The notes beneath the pieces were generated by a model. It was given only the letters and a program-made list of their open reading frames with translations. It was not told the origin of the DNA and made no database searches. Below, piece after piece: positions 8,814-17,230 of a stretch of DNA of 64,000 bases. The translations under genes and the position numbers were made by a program. Each line of letters begins with the position of its first letter. Position 1 is the stretch's first letter. This DNA comes from Lichenicoccus sp964246745 (GTDB lineage: Bacteria > Pseudomonadota > Alphaproteobacteria > Acetobacterales > Acetobacteraceae), in contig CAXTRK010000008.1 in assembly GCA_964246745.1 (NCBI GenBank), forward strand, positions 1 through 64,000, read 5' to 3'.

Positions 8814-9704
8814 GGGATTCTGGCTTATATGCTCTGGGAAAAGTCGGGCGCGCGGAAGGCCGTGCGGGTGCTTATCCTTCGGCACGGATCGAGCAAATGC
8901 AAACTCCGATATGTTGCCGGTCCGAAGGAAAAGGCTAACCGCAAAGAAGTCTTGCGCTGCGAATTTACAGCTGCTTGTCGGATAGTAATTGGCTTTTTGT
9001 TCTAAGCTCCATTCCGAAACTTCCCCCTTCGGTTTAGTAGTCGTGCTATGGATTAGTCGGGCGAAATTAGTATTTGTTCCCCAAAGAGACTTAACTTCGA
9101 GACGCTTGCGAAGGTTGCCTTTGAAAACTTGAAAGTCGTAGTTCGCGTAAGCGCCAAGATGAGCAGCCATGTCTTCCGGCATGCGGACAACGCCGTATCC
9201 TCGTGCTTTGAGATGCTCCACGAGATAATATTCAGTTAGTCCGCTCAGCGCCTTGGCTGCTACGCCGTATTGGTCGATCTCAAGAAAGCAATCTGCTGTT
9301 AGCTGACGGAGCGCCTCTTGCAGAAGAGCCTTGTTTTTGGCTCCCGAGCCGCCAAAGCCCATGTAGATCTCTCCACTAGCAATCCCCTTCTTGAGGTCAA
9401 CTGTGACAATTCGTCCCTTCGCAATTTCTCTCCACCCGGCCTCGGCACCTTCCTCAGCGCCGTATCCGGAAGGAACAAATTTCCCGGTTCTTCCGACAGA
9501 GAGGACACCTTTATTTTCCTCGTTCAAAGTCACCTCAAACGAGGCTCTTACGTGCTTGCTCCCTGGAGCTATGAATATTGATTTATTAATCGACGTGATC
9601 TTCACCAGCAGTGGGCACAGCACAGCTACCAATGCCTCGGGTGTTGTTTGATATCGGCGGGTCAGGAGCCTCATAGCACGATCAGGCGTCAGCTTATCAG
9701 TCAT
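8751..9704 (-). CDS. Putative PD-(D/E)XK restriction endonuclease
   Basis: A 317-residue protein without a family I can name, sitting tail to tail with the methylase and downstream of a small XRE regulator. In the C-terminal half, YDFQVFKGN followed by LEVKSLWG gives D-x12-E-x-K, the spacing of a PD-(D/E)XK metal-dependent nuclease core. The preceding segment (EYYLVEHLKARGYGVVRMP) fits the helix-strand entry of that fold. With the methylase-specificity fusion it makes a complete restriction-modification pair. Its start overlaps the regulator's end by eight bases, so the two are coupled. Low-GC codon use matches the methylase. Confidence 0.72.
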   Translation of the reverse strand: MTDKLTPDRAMRLLTRRYQTTPEALVAVLCPLLVKITSINKSIFIAPGSKHVRASFEVTLNEENKGVLSVGRTGKFVPSGYGAEEGAEAGWREIAKGRIVTVDLKKGIASGEIYMGFGGSGAKNKALLQEALRQLTADCFLEIDQYGVAAKALSGLTEYYLVEHLKARGYGVVRMPEDMAAHLGAYANYDFQVFKGNLRKRLEVKSLWGTNTNFARLIHSTTTKPKGEVSEWSLEQKANYYPTSSCKFAAQDFFAVSLFLRTGNISEFAFARSVPKDKHPHGLPRARLFPEHISQNPSCSVGDGTWFATLDEVWKLP

Positions 9705-9951
9705 GCTTTGATAATCTCCCTTCTAGTTCCGCAATGAAATCGTGCAGCTTGATGTTGAGGCTATTGCAAATCATTTTCAGCTCGATTACATCGACACGTC
9801 GTTCGCCCCGCTCGATTTTGCTGATTGCTGGTTGCTCGAAGGGAAGCTGTTGCCCGAGCTGGGCCTGCGTGATTCCTACCCGGTGTCTGATCTCGATCAG
9901 CAACTCCAGGAAAGCCGCATAGTCTTTGGTGTGGACGCTTTTGCGCATCAT
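9697..9951 (-). CDS. XRE-family regulator of the restriction operon (C-protein-like)
   Basis: An 84-residue protein that is essentially one helix-turn-helix domain (TQAQLGQQLPFEQPAISKIE followed by GERRVDVIELKMICNSL), the size and shape of restriction controller proteins and other Xre repressors. It is transcribed just ahead of, and overlaps, the nuclease gene. A perfect palindrome lies 26 bases upstream of its start. I infer that it autoregulates the operon and times nuclease expression after methylation. The start could also be the second Met codon, three bases downstream. Confidence 0.82.
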   Translation of the reverse strand: MMRKSVHTKDYAAFLELLIEIRHRVGITQAQLGQQLPFEQPAISKIERGERRVDVIELKMICNSLNIKLHDFIAELEGRLSKHD

Positions 9952-9977
9952 GCTCGCAGGAGCGTGAATGCTAAGTT

Positions 9978-10002
9978 AGAATAGTCCAAATTGGACTATT
10001 CT
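9978..10002. promoter_or_regulatory. Perfect 12-bp-arm palindrome, probable XRE operator
   Basis: Twelve-base arms AGAATAGTCCAA and TTGGACTATTCT flank a single central base, with no mismatch. The site sits 26 bases upstream of the XRE gene. On the minus strand it covers TATTCT, a plausible -10 box, so binding by a dimeric HTH protein there would occlude RNA polymerase. The AGTC/GACT cores recall the boxes bound by restriction controller proteins. Confidence 0.75.
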
Positions 10003-10026
10003 GGCTGCCGAGTCGGAGGTGAGATG

Positions 10027-10968
10027 CTAACTTGTGCTATCTCCCCAACCCACGCTCCTGCCTCTGCCGCTCGCGATCCTGCTTCGGCCCTCGCGGCAGC
10101 CCCCGGCGCTCGCGTTCATCCTGCCGCGCCTGCCACCTCTCGCGGCCTCCTTCGCCTGCTGCTCGACGTGGTGCTCCCACCTGGCGCTGAGGGCCACTCC
10201 CTCCCGCACCTGCACGAAGCAGCGCGCCGCCTCGTCCAGCCCGTCCTGGTGCTCGCGCCCGGTGCCCGGCAGCTCCATGCGCCTGCCGCTGCTGGCGGCG
10301 CGTGACATCGCCCGCTCGCCCGCCTCGCCCGCCTCGCGCAGTTGCTGGCTGGCTGCGGCAAAAAACGGTACAGTTCGCCGGTTATGTGCGGATCGGCGCG
10401 GCCCTTCTGCCAGGCGCCGGCAACCGCCTCCTCCCGCCGCCGCTGCCGGTCGTCGTCGTTCTCGCCATCACGCTGCGCCTCTGCCATGAGCCACGCCGTC
10501 CGCACGTCCAGCGCCGCCTTGGACAAGCCCGGTATCTCGATCGCGTCCTTGATCTGCCGCGTCTGCACGCCCTGCACGTAGCTGCGGCGCGCATGCTCGG
10601 TCGCCTCGTGGATGCGCCGGGTCGCGCGTGATCTCCTTCCCGGCCCGATACCAGCCGTCCCGCTTGACCACCTCGCCCAAGGCCGCCTGCGCTGGAGACG
10701 GGTCGCGGTAGGTAGCTCCCCAGTGCCTCACGTTCCCGCTGCACGGCGGCGTTGGCCTTGACCGCCGCGGCCACGCTGCCCGCGTCCAGCCCACGCCAAG
10801 GCTGTCCCGGCCCTGCCCGGCCGCGCGCGCCTTTTCCAGCGCCTCCGGCCCTCCCGACGCTCCAAGTTCGTCCGCGGCATTCCGCCAGAACGACGTCAAT
10901 GCATTCTCGAAATCCGGCGAAGAACGGGAGTTTGCAGCGCCCCAATCTTGCTCATCCGGCGCGGGCAT
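10027..10968 (-). pseudogene. Degenerate conjugative relaxase-like (TraA C-terminal-like) gene
   Basis: Protein-like sequence passes through several frames. ENALTSFWRNAADELG leads to VAAAVKANAAVQREREALGS, YRDPSPAQAALGEVVKRDGW, RQIKDAIEIPGLSKAALDVR, AWQKGRADPHITGELYRF and finally ARWEHHVEQQAKEAA. The order and style resemble the charged C-terminal region of Ti-type TraA/MobA relaxases found on alphaproteobacterial plasmids and islands. At least three frameshifts make a functional product unlikely. No relaxase catalytic domain remains. It marks the right side of the island. Confidence 0.5.
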
Positions 10969-10986
10969 CGTCCATGCCGGCTGGTA

Positions 10987-11928
10987 TTACCCGCCCGCTT
11001 CGCGTTTATGCCGCGCCAGCGCCATCAGCCGTCGGTCGCGCCAGGCGGCGCGCTCGGCGAGACCGTCGCGCGGCAGGATCGCGCGTCGCTGCGCCTCCAC
11101 CTTGTCGATAAGCGCCGTATTCCAAAGCTGATGCGTCGATGTCGAGGCGGCGATGCTCTGATACAGCCCTCCCAGCCGTTCCGCGTAGTCGGCGATGCCG
11201 CCGGGCGCGTTCAGGTCAATGGTCTCGAACGGTCCCATGAACGACCAGCGCAGACCAAGTCCCTCGGAGACGGTCTTGTCGATATCCTCGACGGTGGCGA
11301 GGCCTGCCTCCACCAGCCGCCAGGCCTCCATCAACAGCACGCCTTGCAGCCGGTTCAGCAGGAAGCCCTCGGCCTCCCGCGTCATCTCGACCGGCGATTG
11401 GCCCACCTGCTCCATCAGCGCCCGCGCCGCCCGCATCGTCTCCGGCGCGGTCCAGGGGGCGGGCACCAGCTCGACGATCGGCGCGAGATACGGTGGATTG
11501 ACCGGATGCGCGACCAGGCAGCGCGCCCGGCACGCGACATGACCGGTGAAACGCGACGCGGCAATGCCGGACGACGAGCTGCCGACAAGCGTCTGGGGCC
11601 CGATCACCGCGTCGATTTCGCTCATCAAGGCGGTCTTCACCTCGACCCGCTCCAGCACGCTTTCCTGCACGTAGCGCGCGCCGTCGAGCGCTTCCCCCAG
11701 GCTGGCCGCAACCGTCATCCGTCGTCTGATCGCGTCCGCATCATCAGCCAAGCCGGCGCGGCACAGATCGACGAGCCGGCCCGCGATCAGCTCGAGCGCC
11801 CGCTCGGCGACGCCTGGTTCGCTGTCGTAGAGGCGGACCGGCAAACCGGCGCGCGCGAAGACGATCGCCCAGCCGCTGCCGACCAGGCCCGCGCCGACCA
11901 CCGCGACATGGCCGTCGTGGCTCGTCAT
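10987..11928 (-). CDS. 3-hydroxyacyl-CoA dehydrogenase family protein (L-gulonate 3-dehydrogenase-like)
   Basis: A 313-residue NAD-dependent dehydrogenase. The N-terminal Rossmann fold opens with VAVVGAGLVGSGWAIVFARA. The catalytic region has AHPVNPPYLAPIVELV with the conserved His and a downstream EAEGFLLNRLQ helix; the C-terminal helical domain completes the fold. The single-domain form with HPVNPP is closest to lambda-crystallin/L-gulonate dehydrogenases and L-carnitine dehydrogenases rather than to FadB. Its ATG overlaps the preceding glycosyltransferase stop (ATGA). It is the last gene of an eight-gene minus-strand operon. The substrate is unknown. Confidence 0.85.
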   Translation of the reverse strand: MTSHDGHVAVVGAGLVGSGWAIVFARAGLPVRLYDSEPGVAERALELIAGRLVDLCRAGLADDADAIRRRMTVAASLGEALDGARYVQESVLERVEVKTALMSEIDAVIGPQTLVGSSSSGIAASRFTGHVACRARCLVAHPVNPPYLAPIVELVPAPWTAPETMRAARALMEQVGQSPVEMTREAEGFLLNRLQGVLLMEAWRLVEAGLATVEDIDKTVSEGLGLRWSFMGPFETIDLNAPGGIADYAERLGGLYQSIAASTSTHQLWNTALIDKVEAQRRAILPRDGLAERAAWRDRRLMALARHKREAGG

Positions 11929-12629
11929 TGAGCCGGTTTCGCGGCCATCGCCACCTTTGCCAGCGTGCGCATGATCCGGCTCGCGGCGCGGACCGTGCCG
12001 CGCAGATTGCCGGCGACCTTCGATCGGCCGGCGATCCGGCGCCGGTAGGGCATCGGCACCTCGCGCACACGCAGCCGTGCCTGCGCCGCGCGCATCTGCA
12101 TCTCCAGGTTCCAGCCATAGCTCATCTCGCGCATGCCCAGGCGCTGGAGCACGTCGAGCCGGATGGCGCGGAACGCCGACATGTCGCGGTAGCGGGTGCC
12201 GGTCACCACGCCCACGGCGCCGCCCACCAGATAGCCCGCCAGCACCTGATGCAGTCCCATGCTGCCGGGCTCGCGCCCCGCCGGCCCGCGCACGGCAAGC
12301 ACGAAATCGGCGTCGCCGTCGCGCACCGGACCCACCACCCGTTCGGCGAGTTCGCCGGCGTCGCTGCCATCGCCGTCGAGGAACAGCACGATCTCGGCCC
12401 CCAGTGCCGCCGCCCGCTCGACCCCGGTCTGCAGCGCACGCCCATAGCCGCGCCGTGGCTCAGGCAGCACTTCCGCGCCAGCCGCGCGGGCTTCAGCCAC
12501 GGTGCCGTCGGTGCTGCCGCCATCGACGACGAGCACGTGATCAATCAAGGCCCGCGGCAGGCGCGACACCGTGGGACCGATCGCGCCGGCTTCGTTCCAG
12601 GTCGGGATGATCGCGGCGATGCGCGGCAC
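11925..12629 (-). CDS. Family 2 glycosyltransferase (GT-A fold)
   Basis: A 234-residue glycosyltransferase. It has IIPTWNEAGAIGPTV at the N-terminus, VVDGGSTDGT for nucleotide binding and FLDGDGSD as the metal-binding DxD, followed by acceptor-side segments FRAIRLDVLQRLGM and YGWNLEMQ as in dolichyl/polyprenyl-phosphate sugar transferases. No membrane domain is attached. The GTG at 12629, five bases after the radical SAM stop, is the natural start; the longer open frame is antisense noise. It is coupled to the dehydrogenase downstream. The sugar donor and acceptor cannot be read from the sequence. Confidence 0.86.
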   Translation of the reverse strand: MPRIAAIIPTWNEAGAIGPTVSRLPRALIDHVLVVDGGSTDGTVAEARAAGAEVLPEPRRGYGRALQTGVERAAALGAEIVLFLDGDGSDAGELAERVVGPVRDGDADFVLAVRGPAGREPGSMGLHQVLAGYLVGGAVGVVTGTRYRDMSAFRAIRLDVLQRLGMREMSYGWNLEMQMRAAQARLRVREVPMPYRRRIAGRSKVAGNLRGTVRAASRIMRTLAKVAMAAKPAQ

Positions 12630-12633
12630 CGCG

Positions 12634-13686
12634 TCAGAGACTCCAGCGCAGGCCGCAGCCCTGGCATGGCTTCGGCGGCGTGTCGCCGAGCAGATTCTCG
12701 CGGAAATCCTGGTAGGCGGCGCCGTTCCAGATCTCGCGCAGGGTCTGCTGGGTGGCGTCGCCGAGGGTGTAGGTGTCGTAGCCGCGCGCCGAGAACGGCG
12801 CGATGCAGCAGGGCAGCGCACGCCCATGCGCGGTGAAATACATCAGCGACCAGGGCCTGCGGCAGGTCGACCAGGGCTGCTCCTCGTCGCCTCGCTTCAG
12901 GCTCAGGCCGGGCTCGGTGGCGCCGGAGGCGTCCAGGGTCACGCCAAGCTCGGCGCCAAGCGCCTGCGCCGAGGCGATGGCCTGCTGTTCCTCGGCTTGC
13001 GTCTGCTCGAACAGCGAACTCTCCGCGCGCGCCATGCCGAAGCCGCTTTCGTCAAACACCAGCCGCTGCAGATGCACCTCGCGCACGCCCATTTCGGCGG
13101 CAAGACGCACGAAGTCGGGAAGCTGCTGCACGGTCTCCTTGAGGCCGGTGAGCCAGAGCGACACCGCCGGCCGGTCCGAGCCCACCTTGGCCTGGTATTC
13201 GGTGAACAGACGCACGTCGCGGACGATGCGGTGAAAAAAATCCTTGCCGCGCACCAGCTTGTAGGTGGCGGCGTCGGCGGCGTCGACCGAGACCCGCAGC
13301 TCGTCGAGGCCGGTTGCCACCAGTTCGGGAAACTTGCGCGGATTGAGCAGCGTGCCGTTGGTGTTGAACAGCACATGCACGTCGCGATCCTTGAGGTAAC
13401 GGATCATTCGCGGCAACGCCTTGACCAGCATCGGCTCACCGACCCCGTGCAGCACTGCGCGCGCCAGGTTCGGCACCTGATCGACGATGCGGGTGAACAG
13501 CTCCCAGCTCATGTCGGCCGGCGGCTCCAGCGCCTCGAAGGTGCGCGGGCAGGTTTCGCACAGCAGGTTGCAGCGGTTGGTGACTTCCAGATAGAGGCAG
13601 ACGGGTGGTGCGACCGCCTGCGAGCGGCGATCGGGCGCCACGCGTTCAAAATAGCGTTTCTGATCGAGATTGGCGGCGGCGGACAT
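12634..13686 (-). CDS. Radical SAM protein with SPASM-like C-terminus
   Basis: A 350-residue enzyme carrying the radical SAM cluster motif CNLLCETC near residue 43 and the SAM-contact strands LHGVGEPML and LFNTNGTLL. A C-terminal cysteine set (STCRRPW, LPCCIAP, CQGCG) would ligate an auxiliary Fe-S cluster, as in SPASM/twitch proteins. Such proteins modify peptides, sugars or lipids; the target here is unknown. The start codon shares one base with the stop of the upstream membrane glycosyltransferase (TGATG), so translation is coupled. Confidence 0.88.
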   Translation of the reverse strand: MSAAANLDQKRYFERVAPDRRSQAVAPPVCLYLEVTNRCNLLCETCPRTFEALEPPADMSWELFTRIVDQVPNLARAVLHGVGEPMLVKALPRMIRYLKDRDVHVLFNTNGTLLNPRKFPELVATGLDELRVSVDAADAATYKLVRGKDFFHRIVRDVRLFTEYQAKVGSDRPAVSLWLTGLKETVQQLPDFVRLAAEMGVREVHLQRLVFDESGFGMARAESSLFEQTQAEEQQAIASAQALGAELGVTLDASGATEPGLSLKRGDEEQPWSTCRRPWSLMYFTAHGRALPCCIAPFSARGYDTYTLGDATQQTLREIWNGAAYQDFRENLLGDTPPKPCQGCGLRWSL

Positions 13687-15071
13687 CAGATGTTCCTCAC
13701 GGAAGGAGGGGCTACGGAGGCAGCGGACCAGGCGGCCGGCTGGCGGCGTCCGGCATCGGCGAGACAATCCCAAGCCGCGACCGCCAGCGCCGGCGCGAAC
13801 ACCAGGGAACGCCACAGGAACGGGTTCTTGTACGGGTCGAGATAGAGCAAAAGCGGCGCCACCGACAGCCAGAGCAACGCCCGGACCGGCGCCACCGTTG
13901 CGAACACCGCCAGATAGGCGAAGTACCAGGGATAATGCGGGCTTAGCAGCAGCATGACGGCGCCGGAGAGCCAACCCGCCTGTCGGCAGAACCGGATCGT
14001 ATCCGGCGCCAGTGGCAGGGCCGCGCGGTTGCGCGCGACGAACACCAGCGAGACGGCAATCAGCCCGACCGCGCAACACGCAAAATAGGCCGCCGCCGTC
14101 CAGGCCGGCAGGCTGACCAGTTCGTGGGCCCCGTCGAGCAGCCAGACCCCGCTGCCCCGGTCAAGGCCCTCCTCACGGCCATAGCTGGACAGGAAGCCCA
14201 GCACATGCCAGCCGACATTGATATAGAGCGCGTAGAGTCCGACGGCGACGGCGGCGAAGGCCAGCGGCGCGCGCCAGACCGCCGGCGCCGTCCACGCGCG
14301 CCACAGCGCCGGCGCGATGGCGATCGGCAGGAACTTGACCAGGGTGGCCATGCCCAGCAAAGCCCCGGCGGCTCCGTCCCATCGTCGCGCGCGCGCCAGC
14401 AGACACGCCGCGATCAATCCGGCGGCCGCAGCGTCGACATGGCCGTTGCCGGCGAAAGCCCAGACGGCGAGCGGGTTCCAGGCGTAGATCAGCACGCGGG
14501 AGCTCGGCTGGCCGGTGAGCCGCAGCAGCGCGATCAGGCACGCCACGGTCAGACACTCGAACAGCACCATGGCGACCTTCACCGCGCGCACCGACTGCGC
14601 GAACCCGGCGATGGCACGGTAGATCACTTGGGCCATCGGCGGATAGATGGTGCGCGCGTAGGTGCGCCGGTTGATGTGCGGATAGATCGCCTGGTCGCGC
14701 AATCGGGCGAGCGCCGGGTCCGCCGGTATGTAGCGGTACGGATTGATGCCGTCCGCCTGCACGCGGCCGTCCCAGACATAGCGATAGACATCGCTCGACA
14801 GGAACGGCGGCGCGAGCAGCACCGGGCCGCGCATCGCGAGCGCCACGCCAAGCACCAGCCAGAGCGCGCCGCGCGGCGTCCGGTCCCGCAGCACCAGCGC
14901 GCAGGCGGCCAGATAGACCAGCCCGGCCACGCCCATGATTGCGACAAAGCGGTTGGTAAGCCGCACCGAACCGACGCTTTGCGCGTGCGGCACGTGCAAG
15001 GCGAGGCCGAACAGGGTCAAGCCGAGCAGCGCCGCCCCGGCCATCGCCAAGCCAACCCGGCGCACGGTCAA
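13686..15071 (-). CDS. GT87-like polytopic membrane glycosyltransferase (DUF2029)
   Basis: A 461-residue protein with about a dozen hydrophobic segments. WDGRVQADGINPYRYIP near residues 101-117 is the acidic periplasmic loop characteristic of GT-C mannosyl/glucosyltransferases that use polyprenyl-phosphate sugars. Conserved TIYPPMAQ and LSPHYPWYF segments fit GT87. The start is a TTG whose last two bases and following A form the stop of the upstream gene (TTGA overlap). With the GT2 enzyme in the same operon, a lipid-linked sugar made in the cytosol and used in the periplasm is plausible. Confidence 0.82.
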   Translation of the reverse strand: MTVRRVGLAMAGAALLGLTLFGLALHVPHAQSVGSVRLTNRFVAIMGVAGLVYLAACALVLRDRTPRGALWLVLGVALAMRGPVLLAPPFLSSDVYRYVWDGRVQADGINPYRYIPADPALARLRDQAIYPHINRRTYARTIYPPMAQVIYRAIAGFAQSVRAVKVAMVLFECLTVACLIALLRLTGQPSSRVLIYAWNPLAVWAFAGNGHVDAAAAGLIAACLLARARRWDGAAGALLGMATLVKFLPIAIAPALWRAWTAPAVWRAPLAFAAVAVGLYALYINVGWHVLGFLSSYGREEGLDRGSGVWLLDGAHELVSLPAWTAAAYFACCAVGLIAVSLVFVARNRAALPLAPDTIRFCRQAGWLSGAVMLLLSPHYPWYFAYLAVFATVAPVRALLWLSVAPLLLYLDPYKNPFLWRSLVFAPALAVAAWDCLADAGRRQPAAWSAASVAPPSVRNI

Positions 15072-15823
15072 ACCGCGGCCTGCCGCATGCGCCCGATACC
15101 GAGACGGTCGATGCAGGCGCGTGTCGCCGGCGCCGCGTAGGCGCCGGGGCCCGCCGCGCGCGGACCCTGAAGCAGGCGGTCGAGCGCGGTGCCATCGTCG
15201 ATGTCATACCATGGCGGCAGCTCGACCATGTCGAGGCCGATGGCGGCGGCGCGCGCCCGTGTCTGCGCCGCCACCGCATCGGTGCTCCAGTCGATCCCGG
15301 CAAACAGCTCGGCACGGGCGGCCTTGAGGCCCAGGAAATAGTAGCCGCCATCTTCAGAGGGTCCGAACACGGCGCGATCGACGGGATCGGAGAGCAGGCG
15401 GGCAGCCTGGATCAGGATCGCGGTCGGCAGGGTCGGACCATCCGCGTTCAACACGCAGGCGGCCGCATAGCCGCGCCCCAGCAGGTCGCGCGCCGCGTGC
15501 AGCAGGCAGCGGCCGAAACCCTGCACGCCAGGCGGCATCTCGCCGCTGCCGTCAGCGAGCAGCAACGGCGTCGCATCGGCGACATGGCCGTCGAACAGCG
15601 CCTCCATGCCGGCTGGAGCATAGGCGACGTAGCCCTGGATCGGCGCTTGGCGTGCGGCGAGCGCGATGTTCTCGGTGGTGTCGCGCAGGAACGCGGCGCT
15701 GAGCGACGCCGCCTGATCGTGCGACAGCGGCGGCACCAGGCGGGTCTTGGAGAAACCGGGCCTCGGCGCCTTGGCCATGACGGCGATGGCGCACCCGCGA
15801 TGTCCGTTGGCAATGACAGGCAT
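15068..15823 (-). CDS. DUF2064 GT-A-like transferase (TIGR04282 type)
   Basis: A 251-residue nucleotidyl/glycosyltransferase-like protein. AVMAKAPRPGFSKTRLVPPL near the N-terminus is the signature of DUF2064/rSAM-associated transferase 1, followed by VLNADGPTLP and FGPSEDGGYYFLGL. The family resembles CofC/GT-A sugar nucleotide enzymes and is often found beside radical SAM and GT2 genes, as here. The ATG at 15823 lies seven bases after the oxidoreductase stop; an in-frame upstream start at 15859 would overlap that gene by 29 bases. Confidence 0.83.
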   Translation of the reverse strand: MPVIANGHRGCAIAVMAKAPRPGFSKTRLVPPLSHDQAASLSAAFLRDTTENIALAARQAPIQGYVAYAPAGMEALFDGHVADATPLLLADGSGEMPPGVQGFGRCLLHAARDLLGRGYAAACVLNADGPTLPTAILIQAARLLSDPVDRAVFGPSEDGGYYFLGLKAARAELFAGIDWSTDAVAAQTRARAAAIGLDMVELPPWYDIDDGTALDRLLQGPRAAGPGAYAAPATRACIDRLGIGRMRQAAV

Positions 15824-15830
15824 ACGTCGA

Positions 15831-16574
15831 TCAGGACCCGCTGAACCAATTATAGCCACGATCCTCCCAGAACCCGCCTGGACGACGGTTGGTGACGTAG
15901 AGCGTAGTCAAAAATTTGGGATTCTTGAAGCCAAGCTTGGTCGGGATGCGGATTTTAAACGGGTAGCCGTATTCCGCCTCGATCGGATGGCCGCGCCGTT
16001 GCGTGGCGATCAGCGTTTGCGGGTGCAGCGCCGTGGGCATGTCGATGCCGCCGTAATAGCCGTCCGCGCACTCATAGCCGACATAGTTGGCGGTGAGATC
16101 CGCGCCGACGCGGTGCAGGAAGCTGGCCAGTGTCGGGCCGCCCCACTCGCCGATATAGCTCCAGCCTTCGACGCAGATATGCCGGGTGATCTGCGAAACC
16201 TGCGGCAGCGTGCTGAAATCGGCCAAGCGCCAGGGCCGCTTGTCGGCGATCGCGCCGGCGAGCGACAGCCGGTAGCTGTCTCCGTCCAGCCTCGGCACCT
16301 GGGCCGCGCCGTAATAGGCGTTGAAGCGGTCCGCGGGCGCGAGCGCGCTCGGCGGAAAAACACGCGCCGTGCGGCTCGGCGAGAACAAGGCGGCCTGGAC
16401 CCGATCGTTCCAGCGCGACACCAGCTTGAGCGCGCCTTGCACCGCGTCGTTGTCGCTGATGTCGCACCCGGTGAGCATGGTCAGCGCGCCAAGACTGAGC
16501 GCGCGTCCGGCCAGCGTGCGTCGCGCAATCAAAGCGTGGGCAATCAAAGCGTGGTCGGTGAGGCCGCGCATCAT
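15831..16574 (-). CDS. Molybdopterin-dependent oxidoreductase, sulfite-oxidase fold, exported
   Basis: A 247-residue protein. The N-terminus has RRTLAGRALSLGALTML followed by TGC, which suggests Tat export with a possible lipobox Cys. The core shows RHICVEGWSYIGEW, whose Cys is the usual Mo ligand of sulfite oxidase/MsrP-type enzymes, and a C-terminal GFKNPKFL segment. It is short, consisting of the Mo domain only. It is coupled to the upstream cytochrome b gene (one-base overlap), which would pass electrons between it and the quinone pool. The substrate is unknown. A 15 bp tandem duplication lies in its N-terminal codons. Confidence 0.85.
   Translation of the reverse strand: MMRGLTDHALIAHALIARRTLAGRALSLGALTMLTGCDISDNDAVQGALKLVSRWNDRVQAALFSPSRTARVFPPSALAPADRFNAYYGAAQVPRLDGDSYRLSLAGAIADKRPWRLADFSTLPQVSQITRHICVEGWSYIGEWGGPTLASFLHRVGADLTANYVGYECADGYYGGIDMPTALHPQTLIATQRRGHPIEAEYGYPFKIRIPTKLGFKNPKFLTTLYVTNRRPGGFWEDRGYNWFSGS
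16526..16555. repeat. 15 bp tandem duplication in the oxidoreductase N-terminus
   Basis: Two adjacent 15-base copies (CAATCAAAGCGTGGG and CAATCAAAGCGTGGT) encode a repeated HALIA in residues just after the start of the exported oxidoreductase. It is one of several similar short duplications at gene boundaries in this window. Confidence 0.85.
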
Positions 16575-17230
16575 CAATTTCCGGCACGCGAGGCGGCGCG
16601 GCCGAGGGTCATGGCAACGAAGGTCTTCGGCACCAGCGCCACCAGAGTCACATGGACGACGATGAACGCCACGATTGCGCTCATGAACAGAAAATGCACG
16701 ACACGCGCGATCGCGAAGCCGCCCATCAGCCAGGACAGCCAGCCAAGCTGCACCGGTTTCCAGATCGCCAGCCCGGAGAGGATCATCATCAGGATGGCGA
16801 ACAGGACGCCCCAGTAGAACGCTTTCTGCACCATGTTGTAAGTGCCGAGATGATGATCGAGCTTGAAGCGCGCGGCGGCGGTGAAGTCGGAGAGCAAGGC
16901 GCGCGGCCCGACGGGCAGGAAATCGCGTCGGAAATGGCCGGTCAGCAGCCCGTGCAGCGCATACACCGCAACACTCGCCGCCAGCAGCCACATGCCGGCG
17001 AAATGCCATAACAGAGCATTGGCGGTGCCGCTCTCGCCATGCTGATCATAGGAAGCATCCGGGTCCCCGCCCAGGGTCGCCCAGATCGGGAAATGAAACG
17101 GCAGGATCGGCACATTGTTGTAAATCCGCCAGCCGCTGCCAATCATGATCAAGATGGCAAGCGCGAACAGCCAGTGGCACAGCCGGCGGACCAGAGGATG
17201 GCGCTGCTCCTCGATGATGTCGGCTGTCAT
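16574..17230 (-). CDS. Membrane cytochrome b (cytochrome b/b6 domain), electron partner
   Basis: A 218-residue protein with four or five membrane helices. HPLVRRLCHWLFALAI starts helix 1, LLWHFAGMW lies in helix 2, and further His residues occur in DHHLGTYN and RVVHFLFM. These are suited to bind two b hemes, as in the Ni-hydrogenase/formate-dehydrogenase cytochrome b family. It is coupled to the binding protein upstream (ATGA overlap) and to the molybdoenzyme downstream. Its likely role is quinol-linked electron exchange with the periplasmic oxidoreductase. Confidence 0.87.
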   Translation of the reverse strand: MTADIIEEQRHPLVRRLCHWLFALAILIMIGSGWRIYNNVPILPFHFPIWATLGGDPDASYDQHGESGTANALLWHFAGMWLLAASVAVYALHGLLTGHFRRDFLPVGPRALLSDFTAAARFKLDHHLGTYNMVQKAFYWGVLFAILMMILSGLAIWKPVQLGWLSWLMGGFAIARVVHFLFMSAIVAFIVVHVTLVALVPKTFVAMTLGRAASRAGN

